Of a DNA stretch of 46,668 nucleotides, positions 26,171 through 33,284 are shown piece by piece; positions within the stretch are counted from its first letter, which is position 1; every line of letters begins with the position of its first letter. Below the pieces are notes generated by a model. The model was not told the DNA's origin. It saw only the letters and a list, made by a program, of their open reading frames with translations, and searched no databases. The stretch comes from Holophagales bacterium (GTDB taxonomy: Bacteria; Acidobacteriota; Thermoanaerobaculia; Multivoradales; Multivoraceae). The stretch lies in the NCBI GenBank assembly GCA_009837085.1, contig VXUF01000131.1:868-47535 (forward strand), given 5' to 3'. The position numbers and the translations under genes were made by a program.

Positions 26171-26605
26171 CTACACGGGCTCCGCGATGAACACGGGGAT
26201 CGTGCGCGACGTCTTGTTCCTGTACTCCTCGTACGGCGGGAATGCCTCCACGGCCAGCGCCCAGACGCGGGCCCGTTCATCGGCATCCTCGACCTCCCGC
26301 ACGCGCATCGTCTGAACCTCCGTGGCGTCCCTGATCTCGACGTCGGCGTCGGCCCGGAGGTTCGAGACCCACTCGGGATTCGCGGGGGCACCGCCCTTCG
26401 AAGCCACCAGCACGTAGCTGTCGCCGTCCTTGACCCGCATCAGCGGCGTCTTGCGAATGGCGCCGGTCCGGTTGCCCGTGTGGGTGACGATGATGCACGG
26501 TAGACCGGTGTCGAGCAGGCCGACGCCCTCGGTGCCGCCGCTGCCTTCGTAGAGCTCCACCTGGTCGCGGACCCACTTGATCGGACTTGGGATGTACTCG
26601 GCCAT
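26171..26605 (-). CDS. Deazaflavin (F420)-type nitroreductase family oxidoreductase
   Basis: A 144-residue split-barrel protein of the DDN-like family, which in actinobacteria uses the deazaflavin F420 to reduce quinones and nitro compounds. Typical segments are IIVTHTGNRTGAIRKTPLMR, then SYVLVASKGGAPANPEWVSNL and a C-terminal TSRTIPVFI. No signal peptide. Whether this organism makes F420 cannot be judged from the window, since no fbi/cof gene is present; FMN use is possible. It is convergent with the DUF3604 gene (17 bases apart) and divergent from pdxA. Confidence 0.9.
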   Translation of the reverse strand: MAEYIPSPIKWVRDQVELYEGSGGTEGVGLLDTGLPCIIVTHTGNRTGAIRKTPLMRVKDGDSYVLVASKGGAPANPEWVSNLRADADVEIRDATEVQTMRVREVEDADERARVWALAVEAFPPYEEYRNKTSRTIPVFIAEPV

Positions 26606-26711
26606 CGATGCTCCTCCTGCGTTCGCTTGCGGACGGAGCGGCGAATCTACACGAGCGGCGGGCGTCGGCAGTCGCTCACTCCAAGCTCGCTGGGACCCCT
26701 CCCCCGGACCG

Positions 26712-26738
26712 CCCCAGGCTGGCGGTCGTTGCCTGGGG
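26712..26738. repeat. Inverted repeat in the pdxA upstream region
   Basis: The arms ccccaggc (26712-26719) and gcctgggg (26731-26738) form a perfect 8-bp stem with an 11-base loop, 19 bases before the pdxA start and within the divergent region shared with the F420-type oxidoreductase. It could be an operator or a leader hairpin. No T-run on either side. Confidence 0.4.
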
Positions 26739-26757
26739 GGCAGAGTAGATTCCCCGT

Positions 26758-27750
26758 ATGGCAGGGCGTCCGATGGCGGTGACGATGGGGGATGCTTCGG
26801 GCGTCGGACCCGAAATCGTGGTGCGACGGTTTGCCGAGGGCCGGTTGGGCGATGACAGCGTCGTTTATGGCGACGCCGCGGTGCTGGCGCGTGCGACCGA
26901 TGCCCTCGGGTTGGATGTGCCGATTCGCCCTGTGGCTGAGCCGGACGAGGCGCTGGACGATGTGCTCAACGTCCGCGACCTTGGGCTGCTGGGCAGTGAC
27001 CGGGTGACGCCGGGAGTGCTCAGTGCGGAGGCGGGTGCGGCGGCGCTGGCCTACGTGGATCGGGCCACGCGGGACGCGTTGGCGGGCAAGGTAGCGGGGG
27101 TCGTCACCCTGCCGATGAACAAGGAGGCGACGCGCATGTCGCGGCCGGACTTCCAGGGGCACACCGAGTTCATCGCGGGACTGTGCGGTGCCCGTGAGTT
27201 CGCGATGATGTTGACGGTGCCGGAGTTGGCGGTGACCCACGTCAGCGCTCATGTCAGCCTGCGCGAGGCGATCGAGCGTGTGGAGCCCGTGCGGATTCGA
27301 AAGGTGATCGACCTTACTCACGATGCGCTTTCACGGTTCATCGAGAGTCCGCGGATCGCCGTCTGCGGGTTGAACCCGCATGCGGGCGAGCACGGCCTGT
27401 TCGGTACCGAGGACGAGAAGATCGTCCGGCCGACGATCGAGCGGGCTGCGGCGGACGGTCTCAACGTGTCCGGTCCGCATCCCGCTGACACGATCTTCCG
27501 CCAGGCGATCCACCTCGACCGCTACGACGCGGTCGTTTGCATGTACCACGACCAGGGCCACGCGCCGATGAAGCTCTACGGCTTCGAACGGGGCGTGAAC
27601 GTGACGATCGGCCTGCCCATCGTTCGCACGTCGGTCGACCACGGCACTGCGTTCGACATCGCGTGGCAGGGAAAGGCGTTCACCGACTCGCTAGGCCACG
27701 CGTTGGACTACGCCTGGAAGCTCGCCGGTGCTACACGGAGCGGACCGTGA
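26758..27750 (+). CDS. pdxA: 4-hydroxythreonine-4-phosphate dehydrogenase family protein
   Basis: A 330-residue NAD-dependent enzyme of the PdxA family, which in vitamin B6 synthesis oxidises 4-phosphohydroxy-threonine. Motifs: VTMGDASGVGPEIV at the N-terminus (usual form MGDPAGIGPE), the metal histidines in FQGHTEF, LNPHAGEHGLFG and MYHDQGHAPMK, and GLPIVRTSVDHGTAFDIAW near the C-terminus. The related PdxA2 branch acts on threonate or erythronate phosphates; with no pdxJ or sugar-acid genes nearby the branch cannot be decided, but the full set of motifs makes the family certain. ATG at 26758 is used; a second in-frame ATG lies 15 bases on. Its last 20 bases overlap the convergent vapC gene. 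Confidence 0.92.
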   Translation: MAGRPMAVTMGDASGVGPEIVVRRFAEGRLGDDSVVYGDAAVLARATDALGLDVPIRPVAEPDEALDDVLNVRDLGLLGSDRVTPGVLSAEAGAAALAYVDRATRDALAGKVAGVVTLPMNKEATRMSRPDFQGHTEFIAGLCGAREFAMMLTVPELAVTHVSAHVSLREAIERVEPVRIRKVIDLTHDALSRFIESPRIAVCGLNPHAGEHGLFGTEDEKIVRPTIERAAADGLNVSGPHPADTIFRQAIHLDRYDAVVCMYHDQGHAPMKLYGFERGVNVTIGLPIVRTSVDHGTAFDIAWQGKAFTDSLGHALDYAWKLAGATRSGP

Positions 27751-28129
27751 TCAGGTCGTCGAGGCCCTTCACGTCGGCGGCGTTCCGAGTGTAGAGAGGC
27801 AGGTCGTTGGCCAGCGCCGTGGCGGCGATCAGCAGATCGGCGAAACGTCGGCGCCCGACCGGGCCCCTGACTACGAGTGCCGAGTAGATGCGGCCGTACG
27901 CGCGTGCCGCCAGGGCGTCGAACGGCAGCGGATCCCACCTCGCCGTCGCCCACTGCAGGCGGTCCTGGCGACGAGCACGTTCTTCTTCGTCCCTGCCGGC
28001 GGCCAGCGGCCCGATCGTGAGTTCGACAAGCGTGATCGCCGAGACGGTGGACTGCTCGGGAAGACTGGCGTCCTCGATCAGGTCGAGGTCGATCACGACC
28101 GACGTGTCCAGAAGTCCGTGCCTACACAT
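27731..28129 (-). CDS. vapC: VapC-family PIN-domain toxin
   Basis: A 132-residue PIN-domain ribonuclease, the toxin of a type II system, cleaving RNA with Mg2+. Acidic catalytic residues are in place: Asp8 in LLDTSVVID, Glu36 in TLVELTIG, Asp98 in FADLLIAA and the C-terminal YTRNAADVKGL. It begins 8 bases inside the end of the upstream antitoxin gene, as expected for a coupled pair. The 3' end runs 20 bases into the convergent pdxA gene. Confidence 0.93.
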   Translation of the reverse strand: MCRHGLLDTSVVIDLDLIEDASLPEQSTVSAITLVELTIGPLAAGRDEEERARRQDRLQWATARWDPLPFDALAARAYGRIYSALVVRGPVGRRRFADLLIAATALANDLPLYTRNAADVKGLDDLITVRSV

Positions 28130-28367
28130 CGACCCACGGATCGACGACCGCGTCGATGTCGGCCCGGAACCGGCTCGCGTCGATCCTGGGAGCGGTTCGA
28201 GCCGCCTCCCTGAGTACGCCGCGGGATACGTAGCGGCGGGCAGCTACGGGTCGCAGTTCGGCCACCGGTGTGCCGTTCCGGGTCACGATCATGGACTGTC
28301 CCTCCTGAACTGCCCGGAGGATCTTGGCGGAGTCGTTGCGCAACTGCCTTTGGGTGATGGTGATCAT
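28122..28367 (-). CDS. Phd/YefM-like antitoxin
   Basis: An 81-residue antitoxin. The start is taken at MITITQRQLRNDSAKILRAV, the usual opening of Phd/YefM-type antitoxins; an upstream in-frame codon (28403) would add a non-family extension. The N-terminal half (to about 52, TRNGTPVAELRPVA) is the dimerising DNA-binding fold; the C-terminal tail would wrap the toxin. In the family, the antitoxin binds repeats in its own promoter, and such repeats are visible just upstream (28377-28428). Partner: vapC. Confidence 0.9.
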   Translation of the reverse strand: MITITQRQLRNDSAKILRAVQEGQSMIVTRNGTPVAELRPVAARRYVSRGVLREAARTAPRIDASRFRADIDAVVDPWVDV

Positions 28368-28376
28368 GCGCGGCAG

Positions 28377-28404
28377 AGTAGCAACTGTAGCGTCTTGTAG
28401 CAAC
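28377..28404. promoter_or_regulatory. GTAGC repeats upstream of the antitoxin gene
   Basis: Three copies of GTAGC start at 28378, 28387 and 28397, spaced 9 and 10 bases apart, close to one DNA turn; two of them extend to GTAGCAAC (28378-28385 and 28397-28404). They lie directly before the antitoxin start codon on the minus strand, where autoregulated toxin-antitoxin operons hold their operators. Function as operator is inferred. Confidence 0.5.
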
Positions 28405-28415
28405 GTGGCCCCTTT

Positions 28416-28428
28416 CTGTACAGTACAG
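28416..28428. promoter_or_regulatory. 13-bp perfect inverted repeat CTGTACaGTACAG
   Basis: Arms CTGTAC (28416-28421) and GTACAG (28423-28428) flank one central A in the 98-base region between the antitoxin gene (minus) and a sulfatase gene (plus). It is a good candidate for a dimeric repressor site, either for the toxin-antitoxin pair or for the sulfatase. Confidence 0.5.
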
Positions 28429-28465
28429 CTACTGACCTAGACGCAGAAACCGACGGAGATCTCGG

Positions 28466-29986
28466 ATGGGCGAACAAGTTCACGTCCCGATTGCAGTCGT
28501 GCTCCTCATGGCGGTGCTGGCGGTTGCCTGCTCCACGGAAGGGGACGGCGGCGAGCAGGAAGCGCCCGCGGACGCGGCACCGCCGAACATCGTCGTCATC
28601 CTGGCCGACGATCTCGGCTACGCGGACGTCTCGATCTACGGCGACCGGCTCCAGACGCCGAACATCGACCGCATCGGTCGCGAAGGGGCGGTGTTCACTC
28701 AGGGTTACGTGACGACGCCGGTGTGTTCGCCGTCGCGGGCGGCGCTGCTGACGGGTCGCTACCAGCAGCGCTTCGGGTTCGAGTACAACGCGCGCCAGGC
28801 GCCGGAAGTGCCGGATGTCGGGCTCGTGGCCGGCGAACTGACGATCGCGGATCACCTGAAGGCGGCCGGCTACGCGACCGGGATCGTCGGCAAGTGGCAC
28901 CTGGGCTTCAAGGACGAGCACTACCCGACGAATCGCGGCTTCGACGAGTTCTACGGTCATCTCTCGGGCGCTACGCGGTTCATCAACCGCAGGACACAAG
29001 GCGCCGTATCGATGTCGGTCGACGAGGAGTTCAGGAGCCGCCCGCCCGAGGACCCACGCACCGATCTCGTGGTGCGGGGAACGGAGCCGCCCGCGCCGCC
29101 CACGCGCCGGGCGGGCAACCTGATCGTGCGGGGGCCGGAGAAGACCGTGATCGACGAACCGGCGTACATCACCGACGTCTTCGGCGACGAGTCGGTCGAC
29201 TTCATCCGGCGGCACGCGGAGGCGCCGTTCTTCCTATACTCGGCGTTCAACGCGCCCCACTCGCCGTTCCAGGTCACCAAGGAGTACTACGACCGCTTCC
29301 CCGACGTGGAGCACGAGCTGCGGCGGATCTACTTCGGGATGATCGCCGCCCTCGACGACGCGGTCGGCCGCATCCTGGACGCGCTGGACGAAGCCGGGAT
29401 CGCCGACAACACGCTGGTCGTCTTTCTGTCCGACAACGGCTGCGCCGGCTACTTTCCCGGGCTGTGCTCCTGCGAGCCGCTCTCCGGCGGCAAGCTGACC
29501 TACTACGAGGGCGGCGTCCGCGTGCCCTACCTGCTGCGCTGGCCGGCGGCGGTCGCGGCCGGCACCAAGATCGACGCGCCGGTCTCGACGCTCGACATCC
29601 TGCCGACGGCGCTGGCGGCCGCCGGAACCGCGGCGCCGGCGGATCTCGAACTGGACGGACACGACCTGATGCCGCTGCTCGACGGGTCGGCCGAGGCGAC
29701 AGGCGACGGCCGGTTCGTGTGGCGGAACTACCCGACGGTCGCCGTCCGTAGCGGCGACATGAAACTGATCAAGCCGAACCAGGATGCCCCCGGCGGCTTT
29801 CTCTACGATCTGTCCACCGACGTTCGGGAACAGACGGACCTCGCGGGTGAGCGGCCGGAGGAGGTCGCAAACCTCGAAGCTGCCATCGAGGACTGGCGTT
29901 CCATCACCGTCGAGCCGGCCTGGACCCGCCGCGGCCCGGTCGCCTACTCGATCTGCAACATAGAACCCATCGGCTTCGAGAACTGA
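28466..29986 (+). CDS. Lipoprotein arylsulfatase
   Basis: A 506-residue sulfatase. A signal peptide with lipobox LAVAC (Cys22) predicts a lipid anchor. The core shows NIVVILADDLGYAD with the metal-binding Asp48-Asp49, the formylglycine signature CSPSR at Cys87 followed by AALLTGRY, GKWHLG, and FLSDNG for the second metal block. It differs from the other sulfatase of the window, which is Tat-type and has CAPSR. Near the end, MKLIKPNQDAPGGFLYDL is the usual C-terminal subdomain. Substrate unknown. A TlpA-like gene follows 74 bases later on the same strand. Confidence 0.93.
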   Translation: MGEQVHVPIAVVLLMAVLAVACSTEGDGGEQEAPADAAPPNIVVILADDLGYADVSIYGDRLQTPNIDRIGREGAVFTQGYVTTPVCSPSRAALLTGRYQQRFGFEYNARQAPEVPDVGLVAGELTIADHLKAAGYATGIVGKWHLGFKDEHYPTNRGFDEFYGHLSGATRFINRRTQGAVSMSVDEEFRSRPPEDPRTDLVVRGTEPPAPPTRRAGNLIVRGPEKTVIDEPAYITDVFGDESVDFIRRHAEAPFFLYSAFNAPHSPFQVTKEYYDRFPDVEHELRRIYFGMIAALDDAVGRILDALDEAGIADNTLVVFLSDNGCAGYFPGLCSCEPLSGGKLTYYEGGVRVPYLLRWPAAVAAGTKIDAPVSTLDILPTALAAAGTAAPADLELDGHDLMPLLDGSAEATGDGRFVWRNYPTVAVRSGDMKLIKPNQDAPGGFLYDLSTDVREQTDLAGERPEEVANLEAAIEDWRSITVEPAWTRRGPVAYSICNIEPIGFEN

Positions 29987-30060
29987 ATGCCCGGAGGGCC
30001 ACTGACGGCCACTAGGATAGGACCTCGCCGACGCGCCTACTCCCTGGGAGGTCCCGGTCC

Positions 30061-31260
30061 ATGAACACGTCCAATCGCACACTCGTCGCACTGGGAGCGG
30101 TGCTCTTGCTGCTGCCGGCGGCTTTCGGACGGACGGCTGGCGAGGAGAGCTCGAGCGCCGACGAGAAACTCGCCGCGCTGGTCGCTGAAGTCGGTCCCGA
30201 CTGGGAAGTCGTGACGGACTACATGAGCCGTCAGCGCGAGTGGATGCGGCATCGTCTGAACAGTCTGGGGCCAGACGGCGATGCCGAGACTTCAGAGGAT
30301 GGCGAAGAGGCTTCCGGGCCGCCTGATCCGGAACGGGCAGCCGCGGCCGCGATTTCGATTCTCGAGGAGGGCGGCACGCACGAGCGATCCGTCGACGCGG
30401 CGCAGTTCCTGACCAACCAGGCCGCGATGACGGCCAGGGGCGATGAGTACGCCTACCGGGGAGCGAAAGCTCTTCTCGAGTACGTCCCGGACTTCGGCGC
30501 GTGGGGAATGACGCTTTCCCGGATGAACATGCTCCGGCGCTTCCGCGACGACGGGGAATCCTCACGGCCCGCTACGGACAGGTTCTTCGAGGAGCTGGCG
30601 AGCGAGGCCGAGGATCCGGTCCTGCGTGCGGCCGGTCGCTACTACCTGGCATTGGGGCGGATGGCGGCCGTCAACGCGGAGGCGCTGTCCGAGGATGAGC
30701 GCACGGCCAGAAAGGAGGCCGCTCTCGACGCTGCGGAAGGACTCAGCGCGGGCGTGGAGGACGAGGCGCTCCTGTTCGGGATGAGGATGGGCGCCGGGAC
30801 CTTCGCGGATGCCGAGGCAGACCTGATTCGCAGCATCCGGCATGCCACGGTCGGGAGTGTCGTGGCTGATCTGTCCGGCAGCCGCATGGACGGCGTCGAG
30901 GAGGCGCTGGCGGACTACCGGGGCCGCATCGTGCTCCTCGACTTCTGGGCGACCTGGTGCAAGCCCTGCATCGCGGCGCTGCCGACGCTGAGGGAACTGG
31001 TCGCGGATCTGCCCGCGGACCGCTTCGTTTTGCTGGCCGTCAGCGTCGACGCGGAACTGGAAACGGCGGTCGAGTTCATGGAAGAGGAGCCGATGCCGTG
31101 GGTGAACTGGCATGTCGGCATGACGAGCGAGTTGACCAAGGTCCTTGACGTCAGCGCGTTTCCCACCTACATGCTCCTCGATGAACAGGGTCGGATCCTG
31201 GCCAGGACGAGCAGCCTGCCTGACGACTTCCTGGCACTGATCGAAGAGACGGTGCGCTAG
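30061..31260 (+). CDS. TlpA-like thioredoxin-fold protein with helical N-terminal domain
   Basis: A 399-residue exported protein. Residues 1-23 are a signal peptide. Residues about 30-270 are helical and alanine/glutamate-rich, with no family I recognise. From about 280 a TlpA/ResA-type thioredoxin fold follows: GRIVLLDFWATWCKPC with Cys300 and Cys303 as redox pair, then FVLLAVSVDAELETAVEF and the cis-Pro loop VSAFPTYMLLDEQGRI. Such proteins reduce periplasmic disulfides, for example in cytochrome maturation, or act in general envelope thiol control. The stop codon is separated from the next gene (M20 peptidase) by 2 bases, so they are co-transcribed. Confidence 0.88.
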   Translation: MNTSNRTLVALGAVLLLLPAAFGRTAGEESSSADEKLAALVAEVGPDWEVVTDYMSRQREWMRHRLNSLGPDGDAETSEDGEEASGPPDPERAAAAAISILEEGGTHERSVDAAQFLTNQAAMTARGDEYAYRGAKALLEYVPDFGAWGMTLSRMNMLRRFRDDGESSRPATDRFFEELASEAEDPVLRAAGRYYLALGRMAAVNAEALSEDERTARKEAALDAAEGLSAGVEDEALLFGMRMGAGTFADAEADLIRSIRHATVGSVVADLSGSRMDGVEEALADYRGRIVLLDFWATWCKPCIAALPTLRELVADLPADRFVLLAVSVDAELETAVEFMEEEPMPWVNWHVGMTSELTKVLDVSAFPTYMLLDEQGRILARTSSLPDDFLALIEETVR

Positions 31261-31262
31261 CG

Positions 31263-32597
31263 ATGCACCGGTACCGTTCCTCGCTCGCCGTAGCGTTTCT
31301 GCTGCCGGCGCTCCTCGGAGGGCCCGCGGCGGTTGCCGCCGAGGACCTGTCCGACGCCATCGCCGAGGACTACCGGACCGAGCTGAAAGCGCTCTTTGAG
31401 CACTTCCACCGAAACCCCGAGCTCTCCTTCCTGGAGCACAAGACGGCCGCTCGCCTGGCGGATGAACTCCGCAAGTCCGGAGTCGAGGTGACAGAGGGCA
31501 TCGGCCGTACGGGGATCGTCGGCATGATGGAGAACGGCGACGGCCCGCTGGTCCTCGTGAGGGCCGACATGGACGGCCTGCCGGTGGCGGAGAAGTCCGA
31601 GCTGCCCTACGCCTCGACAGTCACCCAGGTCGACCTCTCGGGCGAGGAAGTCCCGGTCATGCACGCGTGCGGACACGACATGCACATCACGACGATGGTC
31701 GGCGTGGCGAGGCGGCTCGCCGCGATGCGAGACCAGTGGTCGGGCACGGTCATGTTCGTCGGCCAGCCGGCGGAAGAGCGGATCATGGGCGCCCGCGAAA
31801 TGCTTGAGGACGGCCTGTACGAGCGCTTCGGCGTGCCGGACTACGCGCTGGCGCTGCACGTCTCCGCCGGCAGGCCGGCGGGGAAGATCGAGGTGCCGCC
31901 GGGTCTGCTCGCGTCGTCCTCGGACAGCGTCGACATCACGGTGTTCGGAGTCGGCGCGCACGGGGCGTCGCCGCACCGGGGCAAGGACCCGATCTACATC
32001 GCGGCGCAGCTCGTCGTCGCGCTCCAGGGCATCGTGAGCCGTGAGCTCAACCCGCTCGACCCCGGCGTCGTGACGGTCGGCGCGATCCACGGCGGTTTCA
32101 AGCACAACGTGATCCCGGACCGGGTGGAACTGCAGCTCACGGTGCGGGCGAACAACGAGGAGACGCGGGAGCAGTTGCTGTCGGCGATCGAGAGGATCGC
32201 GGAGGGTGTCGGCCGGGCGGCCGGGCTTCCGGCCTCGCTGCTGCCGAAGGTGGTGCGCACGAAGGAATCGACGCCGGTCACCATGAACGACCCGGAACTT
32301 GCGGTCCGCGTGCGGTCCGCGATCGCCGCTGGCATGGGTGATGATGTGTTCTACAGCGCGCCTCCCTCGGGCATGGGCGCCGAGGACTTCGCCTACTTCG
32401 TTCGCACGGAGCACAAGGTGCCCGGCACCTACTTCAACGTCGGCGGTACGGACCCTGCCGACCTGGAAGCGGAGGCGGCCGGTGGTCCGCCCGTGCCGGG
32501 GCACCACTCACCCTTCTTCCGCATCGAGCCGGAGCCGTCGATCCGCGCCGGGGTCGAGGCGATGACCCTGGCGGTCCTCGACCTGCTGCGGCCCTAG
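31263..32597 (+). CDS. Exported M20-family amidohydrolase (hippurate hydrolase-like)
   Basis: A 444-residue zinc amidohydrolase with a signal peptide (to about 25). It begins its mature part with LFEHFHRNPELSFLEHKTA, and carries RADMDGLPV, HACGHDMH with His134 and His138 and the conserved Cys136, GQPAEERIMGA, and a final His in PGHHSPFF. Members of this group hydrolyse N-acyl amino acids or amide bonds of small aromatic compounds. The gene sits in a tight run: 2 bases after the TlpA-like gene and 2 bases before nth. Confidence 0.93.
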   Translation: MHRYRSSLAVAFLLPALLGGPAAVAAEDLSDAIAEDYRTELKALFEHFHRNPELSFLEHKTAARLADELRKSGVEVTEGIGRTGIVGMMENGDGPLVLVRADMDGLPVAEKSELPYASTVTQVDLSGEEVPVMHACGHDMHITTMVGVARRLAAMRDQWSGTVMFVGQPAEERIMGAREMLEDGLYERFGVPDYALALHVSAGRPAGKIEVPPGLLASSSDSVDITVFGVGAHGASPHRGKDPIYIAAQLVVALQGIVSRELNPLDPGVVTVGAIHGGFKHNVIPDRVELQLTVRANNEETREQLLSAIERIAEGVGRAAGLPASLLPKVVRTKESTPVTMNDPELAVRVRSAIAAGMGDDVFYSAPPSGMGAEDFAYFVRTEHKVPGTYFNVGGTDPADLEAEAAGGPPVPGHHSPFFRIEPEPSIRAGVEAMTLAVLDLLRP

Positions 32598-32599
32598 CG

Positions 32600-33268
32600 G
32601 TGCCCAGACCGGAAGGTCCGTTCGAGCCGATCACCGAGTCGGCGCTCCAGGAAGTGCTGGCCGAACTCGAGCGTCTCTATCCGGACGCCGACTGCGAACT
32701 GCGGCACGAGAACGCGCTTCAGCTCCTGATCGCGACGATCCTCTCGGCGCAGTCGACCGATGTGAGGGTCAATCTCGTGACGGAGACGCTGTTCGAGCGC
32801 TACCGGACCGCCGAGGACTTCGCGAACGCGGTACCCGCCACGTTCGAACAGGAGATCCGAAGCACCGGCTTCTTCCGGAACAAGACGAAGAGCGTTCTGG
32901 GCGCGGCGCGGAAGATCGTCGGCGAGTTCGGCGGCGAGGTGCCGGACACGATGGAGGATCTGATCACCCTTCCCGGCGTGGCGCGGAAGACGGCGAACGT
33001 TGTGCTCGGCACCTGGTTCAGGAAGCCGGTCGGCGTCGTCGTCGACACCCACATCGGCCGTCTGGCACGGCGTCTGGGCATCAGCCCCGAGAAGGACGCG
33101 GTCAAGGTCGAGCGGGATCTGATGAACCGGCTGCCCCAGGACAAGTGGATCTTCATGGGCCACGCGATCATCTGGCATGGGCGTCGCGTCTGCGCGGCGC
33201 GACGGCCCGACTGCGCGAACTGCACGCTGGCGGATTGGTGTCCGCGCAACGGCTTGCCGGACTGTTAG
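32600..33268 (+). CDS. nth: Endonuclease III
   Basis: A 222-residue base-excision repair enzyme that removes oxidised pyrimidines and cuts the resulting abasic site. The helix-hairpin-helix LPGVARKTANVVL carries catalytic Lys130; catalytic Asp149 lies in VVDTHIGRLA. A 4Fe-4S cluster is formed by Cys198, Cys205, Cys208 and Cys214 (C-x6-C-x2-C-x5-C). The GTG start lies 2 bases after the M20 stop. No odd features; it is a housekeeping gene within a run of secreted hydrolases. Confidence 0.96.
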   Translation: MPRPEGPFEPITESALQEVLAELERLYPDADCELRHENALQLLIATILSAQSTDVRVNLVTETLFERYRTAEDFANAVPATFEQEIRSTGFFRNKTKSVLGAARKIVGEFGGEVPDTMEDLITLPGVARKTANVVLGTWFRKPVGVVVDTHIGRLARRLGISPEKDAVKVERDLMNRLPQDKWIFMGHAIIWHGRRVCAARRPDCANCTLADWCPRNGLPDC

Positions 33269-33284
33269 GCTGCCGCGGTTCGCC

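Noticed and set aside
29997..30013. Tandem GGCCACT repeat before the TlpA-like gene
   Set aside because: Only two short copies ten bases apart in a GC-rich gap; too little to support a regulatory claim.
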